A DNA stretch of 64,000 bases from Paenibacillus xylanivorans (GCF_001280595.1 NZ_LITU01000053.1:317513-381512); one strand, 5' to 3'. Numbered from the stretch's first letter, positions 8,973 through 18,876 are shown. Notes: generated by a model not told the origin, from the letters alone. Numbers and translations: made by a program.

Positions 8973-11318
8973 ATGAAGACACTGGTTATTGCGGAAAAGC
9001 CTGACATGGGCCGAACCATTGCCGCCGTCATAGAACCAAGAGCCAAGAACAATCGCAATTATTTGGAAGGTGAGCATTACATTATCACCTGGGCGATTGG
9101 CCATCTATTGGGACTTGCTGAACCGGATGCCTATGATTCAAAGTATAAGCGCTGGAATATCGGCGATCTGCCGATCATTCCGGATCAGTTCAAGATTGTG
9201 CCCAACCCCAGAACGAAAGATCAACTGAAAATGATCGGAGAACTTGCAAAAAGAGCATCGGCCATCGTTAATGCTTGTGATGCAGGGCGAGAAGGACAGT
9301 ATATTTTCGCCTTAATTCAACAGCAGTTGAAACTGCGTCAGCCTGTAAAGCGTCTCTGGATATCAGATCTGACCGCAGAGAGTATTAAACGTGGTTTTGA
9401 TGGTTTGAAAGATGCTTCAGAATTTGAAAATTTGACTCAAGCTGCCCGGGCTCGTAGTGAAGCGGATTGGCTAATTGGCATGAATGCATCCAGGGCTTTT
9501 ACGACTCGACATAATGCCTTGCTTTCCGTAGGCCGAGTGCAGACTCCGGTGCTGGCTTTGATCTATGATCGGGAAATTGAGATTGAAGCATTCCAGTCCC
9601 AGACCTTTTATGAAGTGGCCGCATGGTTTCGTCAGGAAGGAGTGGAGTACAGGGGATTACGTCAAGGGGACAAGCTAACCGACCCCGCCGTTGCTGAATC
9701 GATTGCTACCAGTGTGAAGGGAAAATCGGGACAGATCACCAAGTACGAAGCAAAACAGACCAAAGAGTATCCATACCGGTTGTATGATCTGACCCTTTTG
9801 CAGCGTGAAGCAAATGCGAAGTATGGATACGGGGCGAAGAAAACGTTGGATATTGCACAGGCCCTTTACGAGAAACATAAGGTGATCTCTTATCCACGGA
9901 CCAATTCGAACTATGTTACGGAACAGAATATTGAAGGTATGCATAAAACGCTGAATCTGCTCAAAAATGGATCGTACAGTGAATTGGCGCTAGGAGCAAA
10001 ACCTGAACTCGTTCATAAAAATAACAAGAGTGTATGTAACCCGTCCAGAGTTGAGGATCACCATGCGATATTGCCTACATTGAAACGACCGGGTACGTTA
10101 TCCAAGGATGAACAGAATATCTATGATCTGATCGTAAGGCGTTTCTTATCCCATTTCTATCCGCCAGCAGAGTATAAACAGCATACTGTGCTAACCGAAG
10201 TTGAGAAGCACCAGTTCAAGACTTCTGTGAAAGAACTGCTCTCGCTGGGTTGGAAAGTGGTACTGGGATCTGCGGATCAGGAACAGACAAGCAAGAAAAA
10301 GACGAAGAAAAACAGCAACGAAGAAGAGGAAGCAGAGGAATGGACGGACAAGGCATTTGCTGTTCAGCCAGAATTGCCTGTTCACTGTACAAAAAGTGAA
10401 TTCAAGGAGAAGGCGACACAGCCTCCCAAAAGTTATACCGAGGGTACATTGCTGAAAGCGATGGAAAGTGCAGGGAAGCAGATCGAAAATGAAGAGTTGC
10501 GCGATGCGATGAAAGACAGTGGACTTGGTACACCAGCGACTCGTGCGGCAACGATTGAAAGACTTAAAAACGTGGGTTACATTACGATGCAGGGTAAAAA
10601 GATGCAACTGACGTTAAAGGGTAGGACCGCCATTGAATTGATCCGCAAGGCAGGCGTAGATTTGTTAACTTCGCCTGAGATGACGGGCCAATGGGAAAGA
10701 AGATTGTACCAAATTTCCAAAGGTGAAGCGGGCCAGGATAAGTTCATGGAGAACGTCAAGAAATTTACCATGTCCATCATTGATAAAGTACGTGTGCAGG
10801 CACCGGCACCAGCGGATGCTTTTGGGGAAGATACACGTGGGGCGCGGGGGAAAGGCAAGGGAGCCGGAGCCCAGAGAACCAGCACCAGAACTTCCGCCAA
10901 GACATCAGGTACAGGTGCGGGTACCAGTGCAGGTGCGAAGACTACACGTCAAACGACGGGGGCTTCATCGAAAACTGGCAGTGTCGTGAACTCGACGGCA
11001 CAAACACGTTCTTCAGCTCCGGGCCAACCAGGTGTTCGTGAAACGTTGGCATCCTGTCCATCGCCGGGTTGCACCGGTCAGATTATTGAAGGCAAAAAAG
11101 GTTTTGGCTGCACACGTTTCAAGGAAGGTTGCGGGTTTGTCATTTGGAAAGAGTACGTCGGCAAGAAAATCACAAGTACGATGTTGAAAGCGTTGATTGA
11201 GAAGGGCAGCACTCAGGTACTGGCTTTTAAACGGAAAGACGGAAGTACGGTGAAGGCGCGTATTATTTTGCAAGATAAGGCAACAGGAAAACTGTCTGCC
11301 GAGAAGCAAGATGCTTAA
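8973..11318 (+). CDS. topB: DNA topoisomerase III
   Basis: A 781-residue type IA topoisomerase that relaxes or decatenates DNA through a single-strand tyrosyl intermediate. The Toprim domain opens with LVIAEKPDMGRTIA and holds DAGREGQ (D103); the catalytic tyrosine is Y307 in SYPRTNSNYV. A Lys/Glu-rich insertion (KKKTKKNSNEEEEAEEW, about 435-451) and an Ala/Gly/Thr/Ser-rich linker (about 610-690) are disordered-looking. The C-terminus carries a topoisomerase-type CPSPGCTG...GFGCTRFKEGCGF segment resembling a zinc-ribbon. It is longer than the 727 residues of B. subtilis TopB because of these tails. AAGGAGG lies 12 bases before ATG. Confidence 0.94.
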   Translation: MKTLVIAEKPDMGRTIAAVIEPRAKNNRNYLEGEHYIITWAIGHLLGLAEPDAYDSKYKRWNIGDLPIIPDQFKIVPNPRTKDQLKMIGELAKRASAIVNACDAGREGQYIFALIQQQLKLRQPVKRLWISDLTAESIKRGFDGLKDASEFENLTQAARARSEADWLIGMNASRAFTTRHNALLSVGRVQTPVLALIYDREIEIEAFQSQTFYEVAAWFRQEGVEYRGLRQGDKLTDPAVAESIATSVKGKSGQITKYEAKQTKEYPYRLYDLTLLQREANAKYGYGAKKTLDIAQALYEKHKVISYPRTNSNYVTEQNIEGMHKTLNLLKNGSYSELALGAKPELVHKNNKSVCNPSRVEDHHAILPTLKRPGTLSKDEQNIYDLIVRRFLSHFYPPAEYKQHTVLTEVEKHQFKTSVKELLSLGWKVVLGSADQEQTSKKKTKKNSNEEEEAEEWTDKAFAVQPELPVHCTKSEFKEKATQPPKSYTEGTLLKAMESAGKQIENEELRDAMKDSGLGTPATRAATIERLKNVGYITMQGKKMQLTLKGRTAIELIRKAGVDLLTSPEMTGQWERRLYQISKGEAGQDKFMENVKKFTMSIIDKVRVQAPAPADAFGEDTRGARGKGKGAGAQRTSTRTSAKTSGTGAGTSAGAKTTRQTTGASSKTGSVVNSTAQTRSSAPGQPGVRETLASCPSPGCTGQIIEGKKGFGCTRFKEGCGFVIWKEYVGKKITSTMLKALIEKGSTQVLAFKRKDGSTVKARIILQDKATGKLSAEKQDA

Positions 11319-11399
11319 TTTTTTTTGGATTCAAAGGCCAAAAAAGATCGTGAATCCCGATCTACCAGTGCCAAATTCTATAATAATTAAATGAATAAG

Positions 11400-11429
11400 A
11401 AAAGGACCCTTATCCAAGGGTCCTTTTTT
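11400..11429. terminator. Bidirectional terminator between topB and a HAD gene
   Basis: AAAAGGACCCTT-ATCC-AAGGGTCCTTTT, a perfect 12-bp stem with A-run before and T-run after, so it can act in both directions. The stop codon of the minus-strand HAD gene lies inside its stem. Confidence 0.9.
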
Positions 11430-12174
11430 GTTGCTGCTGTTGTATATTTTCATGGATGACCTTCGGTACCTCTTCCAGGGCTGTAATGGTATACATCGAT
11501 GTCTCAGGATTTGGTTGAAGCTCCACCATGTTGTATTGCCATTCGTTTGGCTGTTTGATATATATACTATGGATACCAGCCGTCACTGCTGGCATGATGT
11601 CTGTGCGCAGTGAATTTCCAATCATCCACGTTGCACGACGCTCAAACGGGCCAGTAGAGAGAATACCTTCAAGCGCTTCAATGTTCTTATGTTGCCGAAT
11701 ATAGATCCGGTCATCGAAATAAGCCGAGAGCTTCATCTGGTCAATCTTCCGCTGCTGAATTACGGTTTCTCCACCTGTGTACAGGTAGAGGGCATGTCCA
11801 GCCGATTTGAGATTCTCTAATGTTTCAACCATATGAGGATAAGGCTCAACCTCTTGGTCATATACACTCATTCCCAATTTGGTGAGGTAAGACTCCTCTT
11901 GGCGAGAGGTGGGCTTTGCGAACTTCTGGGAGAAGTAACGGTAGGTATCAATAAGGGATTGCGGGAAATGGTGACTTGCAAATCCAAGTTTGTTGACCCC
12001 GGTTACATCGATCTCCAGCTGTTTCTCCCTAATTTGTTGAATCGTCAGGGCATGTCCGTCAAACCACTCCTGCATGTTCTCGAAGAATTCACCAAGCACC
12101 AGATTGAAATATTTATTGCAGTACACAAGTGTATCATCGAGATCAAACAAAATATGTTGTTTTATTATTTTCAT
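11410..12174 (-). CDS. HAD-family hydrolase
   Basis: A 254-residue haloacid-dehalogenase-type phosphatase. The catalytic DxDxT motif is FDLDDTLVY (D11, D13); motif II-like LYTGG and the late GNSLRTDIMPAVTAGI segment fit the family, with a cap domain between. The chosen ATG has AAGGAG ten bases upstream; ten residues of open frame before it lack support. Substrate cannot be told. The C-terminus is a glutamine run followed by KRTLG, whose codons lie within the shared terminator. It is 43 bases downstream of the ArsR-like gene on the same strand and may be cotranscribed. Confidence 0.8.
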   Translation of the reverse strand: MKIIKQHILFDLDDTLVYCNKYFNLVLGEFFENMQEWFDGHALTIQQIREKQLEIDVTGVNKLGFASHHFPQSLIDTYRYFSQKFAKPTSRQEESYLTKLGMSVYDQEVEPYPHMVETLENLKSAGHALYLYTGGETVIQQRKIDQMKLSAYFDDRIYIRQHKNIEALEGILSTGPFERRATWMIGNSLRTDIMPAVTAGIHSIYIKQPNEWQYNMVELQPNPETSMYTITALEEVPKVIHENIQQQQQKRTLG

Positions 12175-12217
12175 ATCTAATTCACTCCTTGCAGCCAGCA
12201 GCACAGTTGTTCATATT

Positions 12218-13138
12218 TTATATGCGAATATAAGATTCCAGGAACATGTTCAATTCAGATACGCCATCCGGTCGAATACTGTATTTCTCTTTACGATTAC
12301 TGCCGAGCAAATGGGTTCGTAGCAATCCGGCGATGCGCAGCGCCATTACCTGATCTTTAACCATATCCTCGTCTTTGTCTAGTTCCTCACACATCTCAGC
12401 GAGCGACTTCGGTTCACCTGAAACGTAACGGAGCAGACGAAGTCTTTCCGGATCGGCCAGGGCATGTGTGAAACGAAGCAGACAGGTTGGTGGTTGGTCT
12501 TCATCCTCTTCCGGTGCATCCACAGGATACTGCATGATCATCATGCCCTCATAGAAGCAGTACATATTAATGGGGCGGTTGTGAACAGTTGGAAACAGGA
12601 TTACTTCATCCAGTCCAGGCATTGGTTCAACCAGAACACCCGCTGTAGCATATTCAATAAGTAATTCAGGTCCCATTTTATCCAACAGTATGCGTTTCTC
12701 TTCAGCGTCTTCCTCCAGCCAGGTACGATAATCCTCACTCATATGCTGGCAGTAATGCTGATCCCAGAGTCGCAAAAGTGGCACATAGCTGTCCCGAATA
12801 CGTGTAGATTCTTCTATTGTAAGATGGGGTAGCAGAGCAGATACGCGTGCGAACAGCTCTGCGGCTGTCAGTCCAGCAAGCATATCCAGAAAATCAATAT
12901 TCTCATTAGAAGCGTTCCGATAGGCTGCCCATGCAAACAAAACGTCAAAGTCATCAAAAGGCCAGGTGGCAGCGGGTGCGAGCGCAGCTCGAACATTGGA
13001 ACTTAGTTTGCCTTCCACCTCAATGATCCATTCGGGGCCGACATCCAGATGTTGAATCCACTTCTTTGTAACATATACCAAAAAGCTATTGAGCATTTCA
13101 TATATAGGTGAAACATCGATTTTAACATGATAAGCCAT
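12218..13138 (-). CDS. ArsR-like winged-helix transcriptional regulator
   Basis: A 306-residue protein with an uncharacterised N-terminal domain (about 1-215, DUF5937-like in appearance) and a C-terminal ArsR-type winged helix: RFTHALADPERLRLLRYV, then SLAEMCEELDKDEDMVKDQV and RIAGLL. That arrangement is common among one-component regulators of efflux genes. It is divergent from an MFS transporter gene with about 200 bases between starts, so it most likely controls that gene and itself. RBS GGGAGG is well placed. The inducer is unknown. Confidence 0.75.
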   Translation of the reverse strand: MAYHVKIDVSPIYEMLNSFLVYVTKKWIQHLDVGPEWIIEVEGKLSSNVRAALAPAATWPFDDFDVLFAWAAYRNASNENIDFLDMLAGLTAAELFARVSALLPHLTIEESTRIRDSYVPLLRLWDQHYCQHMSEDYRTWLEEDAEEKRILLDKMGPELLIEYATAGVLVEPMPGLDEVILFPTVHNRPINMYCFYEGMMIMQYPVDAPEEDEDQPPTCLLRFTHALADPERLRLLRYVSGEPKSLAEMCEELDKDEDMVKDQVMALRIAGLLRTHLLGSNRKEKYSIRPDGVSELNMFLESYIRI

Positions 13139-13197
13139 ATGATGCAGAATCCTCCCGTCACATCTAATGTACGCAGCGACTTAAGTACTATTATGGC

Positions 13198-13226
13198 TTG
13201 TTTTGCAGGGCGTTGTCCACTATAAT
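13198..13226 (+). promoter_or_regulatory. Promoter of the MFS transporter gene
   Basis: TTGTTT - 17 bases - TATAAT, a good sigma-A promoter in the divergent gap. It predicts a leader of about 115 bases before the preferred GTG start. Confidence 0.65.
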
Positions 13227-13347
13227 GTTCAAGTCCAGGGCAAAACCCCTGGCGTAGCCATGCATGATCAATAGAATAGTTATAACATGCGATGGATCGT
13301 CAGAGATGGCGATTTTTCTTTGTATGCTTGCAGGAGGAATGATTTTC

Positions 13348-14538
13348 GTGTCATCGATAACCACCCCAAAATTGTCACATTCTACATCAAACTATCTTAT
13401 TCTGATTACCGTTATTGTTGTGGCGGGTATCAGCCAGGGGCTTTTATTGCCTGTGCTATCCATATTTTTGGAGCAAAAAGGAGTCTCGCCGGGTTTAAAC
13501 GGATTGAATGCAGCCGCATTGTACGTTGGCTCTTTTGCAATGACCTTGGTAGCGGAGCGACTGCTGGGAGCAATTGGTTTCAAAAAGCTGATTATTGGCG
13601 GACTGTTATTTGTCATGATTCCCCTGATCCTGTTTCCTTATTTTCCGGATATCAAAATTTGGTTCATTTTGCGTCTCGTCGTCGGAATTGGTGATAGTGC
13701 ACTTCATTATTCTGCCCAGTTATGGGTACTTCTGGTCACCGCACCCGAAAAACGAGGACGATACATCTCTTTATATGGCATGTCCTATGGTTTAGGATTC
13801 AGTATCGGGCCGCTGGGAATCAAGCTACTCGGGTTTGGTGATGCTGTACCATTCTGGGTATTGTTTGTTTGTATGGCCGCAGTGCTTGTCCTTGTATTAA
13901 TGAAGCTTCCCGACACGAAGCCGGAGAAGGCAGAACATGGACAATTGCCTGAACGCCGTTTCCGTCGCAGTCTGGCCTGGGCATGGTATGCGCTGTTGCC
14001 TGCGTTATTGTACGGTTATATGGAAGCCGGGATGAACAGTAATTTTCCGGTATACGGTCTGCGCATTGGATTGGATGCCAATCAAATATCGTCTTTGCTG
14101 CCATTTGTCGGAATCGGTGGTCTGTTCCTGCAATTACCCCTAGGCATGTTGAGTGACCGTTATGGTCGAAAGCAAATGTTAATGTTTGCCGGCATTACTG
14201 GAGGCATCATCTTCATGCTGGTTCCTGTGGCCGGTACACATTTCTGGTGGACGCTGGTGCTGTTGACCATAGCCGGAGGCCTGGTTGGTTCATTTTTCTC
14301 GCTTGGCCTGGCCTATGCCGCAGATATTTTGCCAAAAGCGCTGCTGCCTGCAGCGAATGTGGTAGCCTCATTTCATTTTACAATTGGGAGCATCATTGGA
14401 CCGAATCTGGGTGGGCAAGTGATCAACTGGATTTCACCCGGAAGCATGTTTATTTTGCTTGGATTCATGTATCTTCTTTTTGGTGCAGCAGGTGTATTAT
14501 TTCGTCGTAAACCAATGCTCGAATCTGTGGTAAAATAG
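13348..14538 (+). CDS. MFS transporter
   Basis: A 396-residue, 12-helix major facilitator. Repeated hydrophobic segments begin at NYLILITVIVVAGISQGL; the inter-helix 2-3 type motif appears in the second half as MLSDRYGRKQML, and an acidic/basic central loop (PDTKPEKAEHGQLPERRFRR) splits the two halves. I prefer the GTG start with AGGAGG ten bases upstream; an upstream ATG would add 28 residues, including a hydrophobic stretch, and has no ribosome site. Substrate unknown; an efflux role is likely from the divergent ArsR-like regulator. Confidence 0.85.
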   Translation: MSSITTPKLSHSTSNYLILITVIVVAGISQGLLLPVLSIFLEQKGVSPGLNGLNAAALYVGSFAMTLVAERLLGAIGFKKLIIGGLLFVMIPLILFPYFPDIKIWFILRLVVGIGDSALHYSAQLWVLLVTAPEKRGRYISLYGMSYGLGFSIGPLGIKLLGFGDAVPFWVLFVCMAAVLVLVLMKLPDTKPEKAEHGQLPERRFRRSLAWAWYALLPALLYGYMEAGMNSNFPVYGLRIGLDANQISSLLPFVGIGGLFLQLPLGMLSDRYGRKQMLMFAGITGGIIFMLVPVAGTHFWWTLVLLTIAGGLVGSFFSLGLAYAADILPKALLPAANVVASFHFTIGSIIGPNLGGQVINWISPGSMFILLGFMYLLFGAAGVLFRRKPMLESVVK

Positions 14539-14621
14539 AAGCTGGTGTTCGCATGGAAATTGATGTCCATTTCCGAGTACACTAGTAGTAGGGAAAAACA
14601 TGGACAAGAGGAGACATCGCG

Positions 14622-15347
14622 ATGATCAGAGTTGAGGGTTTAAGCAAATCCGTTGGAGCGGACCGGGTTCCGGTTCTGCGGGATATACAATTCGATATGC
14701 AACAGGGAGAAATGATCGGTGTAGTAGGCTCAAGTGGGAGCGGAAAAAGCATGCTGCTTAAATGCCTTGCTATGATGGAAAAATGGGACAGTGGTCGATT
14801 TACGGTGGACGGAGCCGAGATTATAAAAGAAGGTTGGTCCGGAAAACGGAAAATTAAACGGGAATGGGCATACTTGGAGCAGAATCCGCAATTGTATCCG
14901 AGACGTACAGCTTTGAAAAATGTATTGATCGGTCGGTCTGGTCAAACCCCTTTATGGAGAATGGTAACAGGCATGGTTCGTTCCGATGATTATATGGGCG
15001 CAATGGATTACCTGGAAGGGCTCGGGTTGCTGGATAAAGCACACCAGACGGCAGAGAAGCTCAGTGGTGGAGAGAAGCAGCGTGTTGCGATTGCCAGAGC
15101 GCTTGCGCATGGTGCGAAAGTTGTATTGGCGGATGAACCTGTCATTGGGCTTGATCCTCATACAGCAGATACGGTGCTGGAAACGCTGCGCAAATTGTGC
15201 GAAGAGGAACGTGCTACCGTGATTGCAGTATTGCCAATTGAAATGGCAGAGAAACATGCAACCCGCATCTGGGGTCTAGCGGGAGGCAAGATTGCTTTTG
15301 ATATACGGGGACGTCGGTTGACACAGCAAGAAAAAAATATGATTTAA
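14622..15347 (+). CDS. ABC transporter ATP-binding protein without adjacent permease
   Basis: A 241-residue ATPase resembling the PhnC/GlnQ class. Walker A GSSGSGKS (36-43), signature LSGGEKQR (147-154), Walker B VVLADEP and D-loop GLDP are intact. The switch (H-loop) histidine is missing: the usual VLH reads VIAVLPIE, with P205 at that place. No permease gene is next to it; the next gene is a lipoprotein, then a two-component system, with short gaps. A regulatory or assisting role, or pairing with a distant permease, are both possible. Confidence 0.8.
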   Translation: MIRVEGLSKSVGADRVPVLRDIQFDMQQGEMIGVVGSSGSGKSMLLKCLAMMEKWDSGRFTVDGAEIIKEGWSGKRKIKREWAYLEQNPQLYPRRTALKNVLIGRSGQTPLWRMVTGMVRSDDYMGAMDYLEGLGLLDKAHQTAEKLSGGEKQRVAIARALAHGAKVVLADEPVIGLDPHTADTVLETLRKLCEEERATVIAVLPIEMAEKHATRIWGLAGGKIAFDIRGRRLTQQEKNMI

Positions 15348-15351
15348 ACTA

Positions 15352-16689
15352 TTGAAAAGAGTGATGAATTTGCTTAATTCACGGTGGGGGCGCCTGTTAG
15401 CGGGGGGAGCATTAACGATCCTGCTCGGTTCAGTCCTTAGCGGATGTACTGTCATAAGCGATCCTAAGGGCATGATGAGAAAACCATTGATGTCTACAGA
15501 CAAGGAAAAATTATTAAATGTGGTCCAGCATGAGCAGCCACCCGAAAGCAAATTGATTCGTCCAAAAGACATGAATAACACCAGTATGATTCGTGTAGAA
15601 GATCTGAATGGAGATGGTACTCGGGAAGCCATCGTTTTCTATGAGACCCCGAATGAGAATGTGCGAATTCATGGCATGTTATTGGAGGAGCAGGGGGATT
15701 CTTGGGTAAAGAAGTTGACATTTGATGTTCCGGGCAATGAACTGCAATCGTTCAAAGTTTTGGACATTACCAATGATGGGAATCCGGATATTATTCTAGG
15801 TGTAAGTTTACAAGAACAGAGAGCGTTAACTGCTTATTCTTATAAAGCTGGGGCACTTGAACAAGTATTGGGTGGTGTTCCATATAACCAATACATTATA
15901 GATGATGTTCAAGGGAACACCCTCGACTTAAACGGGGACAAGAAAAATGATTTCGCAATCGTATCTCTGAACAATAGCGGATTTGCATCTATTGCGTTGT
16001 ATCAGTACGACGAAGGCAGCTTCAAGGAAGTTGACAGAATGCAGACGGATTACACTGTGAAAGAGATTTATAATGCTCTCGGTGGTCAGATTGCCAAAGA
16101 TAAAGTCGGTATCGTACTGGATTCGGAGCTGGATGACCGGAGTACATTCTCACAGATCATATACGTTAAAGATAACAAACTAGTGAATGCTTTTAAATCG
16201 CCTGATCAAACCTACAGAGATGACAAAATTTTAAGCGGTGATGTCGACAATGATGGTATTATTGAGTTTGGATTAAAGGAGACGCCTAAAGGATGGGAGC
16301 ATTATGTATTTGATTCCCGGATGTGGTTTTATACCTTTTATCAATGGGATGGCAAGGATGACAAGAAATTTGTATCATTCCAATATCGGGATGATGCTGA
16401 TTTATTCCACTTGAATCTGAAGCCCGAGTGGTATGGGAAGATTACCATTGATACCAAATCGGAAAAAGAAAAATACATTCGTTTCAAAATGATTGATACC
16501 GATGAAACCGTAGGTGAAATTAAATATTTCACACTTTCCCAGTGGGAACAGGAAAAAGGAAAAGGTTGGAAGGAAATTACCCGGACGAATGATCGGGTTA
16601 TTGCTTCGCGCGGTGCACAACTGGATGCCAACGATGGATTGCTTGACAATATACCGCAACTGAATAGAAAGGAAGAACTTAATGAGTAA
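15352..16689 (+). CDS. Lipoprotein with FG-GAP/dockerin-like calcium loops
   Basis: A 445-residue exported lipoprotein: basic N-terminus, hydrophobic core and lipobox VLSGC (C32). It holds at least four acidic loops of the form D-x-N-x-D-G (DLNGDGTREA, DITNDGNPDI, DLNGDKKNDF, DVDNDGIIEF), as in FG-GAP/integrin-type beta-propeller repeats that bind calcium. No function is known to me. It starts four bases after the ATPase stop (TTG; an ATG 12 bases on is an alternative) and overlaps the response-regulator gene by eight bases, so it may be the extracellular sensor or target of the two-component system. Confidence 0.7.
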   Translation: MKRVMNLLNSRWGRLLAGGALTILLGSVLSGCTVISDPKGMMRKPLMSTDKEKLLNVVQHEQPPESKLIRPKDMNNTSMIRVEDLNGDGTREAIVFYETPNENVRIHGMLLEEQGDSWVKKLTFDVPGNELQSFKVLDITNDGNPDIILGVSLQEQRALTAYSYKAGALEQVLGGVPYNQYIIDDVQGNTLDLNGDKKNDFAIVSLNNSGFASIALYQYDEGSFKEVDRMQTDYTVKEIYNALGGQIAKDKVGIVLDSELDDRSTFSQIIYVKDNKLVNAFKSPDQTYRDDKILSGDVDNDGIIEFGLKETPKGWEHYVFDSRMWFYTFYQWDGKDDKKFVSFQYRDDADLFHLNLKPEWYGKITIDTKSEKEKYIRFKMIDTDETVGEIKYFTLSQWEQEKGKGWKEITRTNDRVIASRGAQLDANDGLLDNIPQLNRKEELNE

Positions 16690-17380
16690 AGTACTTATTC
16701 TTGAGGATGAAGAATCCATCCGCAGTTTTATTGTTATTAATTTGAAGAGAAACGGGTTCGAAGTGCTCGAAGCGGGAGACGGCCACGAAGCGCTTCGTAT
16801 TCTGCAAACCGTTCCAGATATTGACCTAGCTTTGCTGGATGTTATGGTTCCTGGCATTGACGGATTTGAAGTGTGTCGTCGCATTCGTGAAACGAATGAG
16901 CGGTTGGGTATTATTTTCCTGACAGCCAAAGTGCAGGAGCAGGACAAGGTATATGCACTCTCGGTTGGAGCAGATGATCACGTAAGCAAGCCGTTCAGTC
17001 CAACCGAGTTGATTGCACGCATCCAGTCCTTGTTGCGTCGGGTGAACGTTCACCGGGAGACGGCTGCCAAGGTAACGTTCCAATCGGGACCATTTTCACT
17101 GGATTTGATCTCCAAACAATTCAAGAAGCAGAATGAATTAATTGAGTTAACACCAACCGAATTTTCCTTGATTCAATTCTTCCTGGAAAAAGAAAACACA
17201 CCGCTTAGTCGAGATGTACTGCTGGATCACGTGTGGGGCAAAGAGTATATGGGTGATCCGAAAATCGTGGACGTAAACATTCGCCGCTTGCGCCAGAAAA
17301 TTGAAAACAATCCTTCCGAACCTGAATACCTGCAAACTGTATGGGGCCACGGTTATAAATGGAAGGGCCGGGATCAATGA
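16682..17380 (+). CDS. OmpR/PhoB-family response regulator
   Basis: A 232-residue regulator with receiver domain (phospho-acceptor D53 in LLDVMVPGIDG, acidic EDE at 8-10, switch lysine in VSKPFSPTEL) and a C-terminal winged helix (LTPTEFSLIQFFLEKE ... VDVNIRRLRQKIE ... VWGHGYKW). It is the cognate of the kinase that overlaps it by an ATGA. The operon with an ABC ATPase and a lipoprotein suggests envelope or antimicrobial sensing, but no targets are visible. Confidence 0.9.
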   Translation: MSKVLILEDEESIRSFIVINLKRNGFEVLEAGDGHEALRILQTVPDIDLALLDVMVPGIDGFEVCRRIRETNERLGIIFLTAKVQEQDKVYALSVGADDHVSKPFSPTELIARIQSLLRRVNVHRETAAKVTFQSGPFSLDLISKQFKKQNELIELTPTEFSLIQFFLEKENTPLSRDVLLDHVWGKEYMGDPKIVDVNIRRLRQKIENNPSEPEYLQTVWGHGYKWKGRDQ

Positions 17381-18876
17381 TCAAAAAAGGCATCACACGG
17401 CAGATCGTACTACATTACTTTATTGTAGTTTTTCTAGCTCTGCTGTTGGTCGAATTCGTATTTATGCTGGCGGTGCAAAGATATTATTACGAAAGTATTT
17501 ATAATACAATCAGTACCCATATCTCCAATTCGAAGGATTTTTTTGAGCCTCTAGCCCGTGAAAGCAATACCGAAGATGGGAAGAACCTTTCCAAACTTCT
17601 TGTTAATCTGGCACTTGATAATACAGAACTTGAAATTCTGGATTTGAATAGTCATGTGTTAGCGAGTTCGACTGCTTTTGAATCTGACCGTGCCGTGCTG
17701 CAAACGAGTGATATTCAACAGGCTTTAAATGGTGGCATGGGACGCTGGGTAGGCAGACAACCGGGCACAGGAGAGCAGGTCATGGCCGTTTCCCATAAGT
17801 TTGATTTGGGCGGCGAAAATACGTATGTTATTCGATACCTAACATCGCTCGAAAATGTGAATTCCAAGTTATTGTTCATGGGGATGCTTGCGATTGTAGT
17901 AGGTGTTGGCGTTCTGGCAATTGTCTTGATTATTAGTATAGGTATGGCCAATTCCATTGTACGACCGATTAACAACATTACGGCGGTGTCCGCTCAAATG
18001 GCCCGAGGACGTCTGGATGTCAGAGTTAAGGGTAACTACAAACATGAATTAGGCGAACTGGCATCCACTCTGAATTTTATGGCACATGAAATTGTGCGCA
18101 GTAATCAGATCAAGGACGATTTTATCTCTTCGATTTCTCATGAATTGCGGACACCTCTGACCAGTATCAAAGGGTGGAGCGAAACCCTGGATTCTGGCGG
18201 ATACGATCCGGATGAGACGAGAATCGGGATGGGTATTATTTCCAAGGAAACCGAGCGTCTGATCGGACTTGTTGAAGAAATGCTTGATTTCTCCAAGTTG
18301 CAGCAAAATCAGATGAAGTTGGTGAAAGGAACAGTCAGCATTCGTGAGATTGTTCAGGAAACCATGTTGAATGTTTGGGCAAAAGCTGAACAAAAACAGA
18401 TACACCTCAAGTTGGAAAGTGATGAAAATCGGGCTTTCAATGTTTTTGGGGATGGCAATAGGCTGAAACAAGTATTCCTTAATTTGGTGGATAATGCAAT
18501 CAAGTTTTCACATGAGAATTCCTGGATATTCTTAACCGTTAAAGAAGAAGAGGGTCAGATTTTGGCTTCTGTGCAAGATACGGGGATTGGAATCAGTGAA
18601 GAGCATCTCATTAAAGTACGTGACCGATTCTTCCAGGTGAATCATCAGAACGGGGGAACAGGGCTGGGACTTGCGATAACTCAGGAACTAGTCGAATTGC
18701 ATGATGGAACAATCACAATGCAAAGTGAACTCGGAACGGGTACAACTGTGACGGTGTCGTTACCAGCTTTACCGGAGTATGAGACGGTGGAGGATCCCAT
18801 TCTGCAGAATGATGAAACCGAAGTGACTCTCGATCCGAAATTAACTCAAGCAGAGTCTGATCAGAAAAAGTTTTGA
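17377..18876 (+). CDS. Sensor histidine kinase, HAMP/HisKA/HATPase
   Basis: A 499-residue membrane kinase. Transmembrane helix about 12-34, extracytoplasmic sensor 35-163, second helix about 166-190, HAMP 190-245, HisKA with H255 in SISHELRTPLTSIKGW, and the ATPase with N-box NLVDNAIKFS and G-boxes DTGIGIS and GGTGLGLAI. The ATG overlaps the regulator stop (ATGA); an upstream in-frame start is not needed. The acidic C-terminal tail (about 460-499) is extra. A bidirectional terminator ends this four-gene unit. Confidence 0.92.
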   Translation: MIKKGITRQIVLHYFIVVFLALLLVEFVFMLAVQRYYYESIYNTISTHISNSKDFFEPLARESNTEDGKNLSKLLVNLALDNTELEILDLNSHVLASSTAFESDRAVLQTSDIQQALNGGMGRWVGRQPGTGEQVMAVSHKFDLGGENTYVIRYLTSLENVNSKLLFMGMLAIVVGVGVLAIVLIISIGMANSIVRPINNITAVSAQMARGRLDVRVKGNYKHELGELASTLNFMAHEIVRSNQIKDDFISSISHELRTPLTSIKGWSETLDSGGYDPDETRIGMGIISKETERLIGLVEEMLDFSKLQQNQMKLVKGTVSIREIVQETMLNVWAKAEQKQIHLKLESDENRAFNVFGDGNRLKQVFLNLVDNAIKFSHENSWIFLTVKEEEGQILASVQDTGIGISEEHLIKVRDRFFQVNHQNGGTGLGLAITQELVELHDGTITMQSELGTGTTVTVSLPALPEYETVEDPILQNDETEVTLDPKLTQAESDQKKF

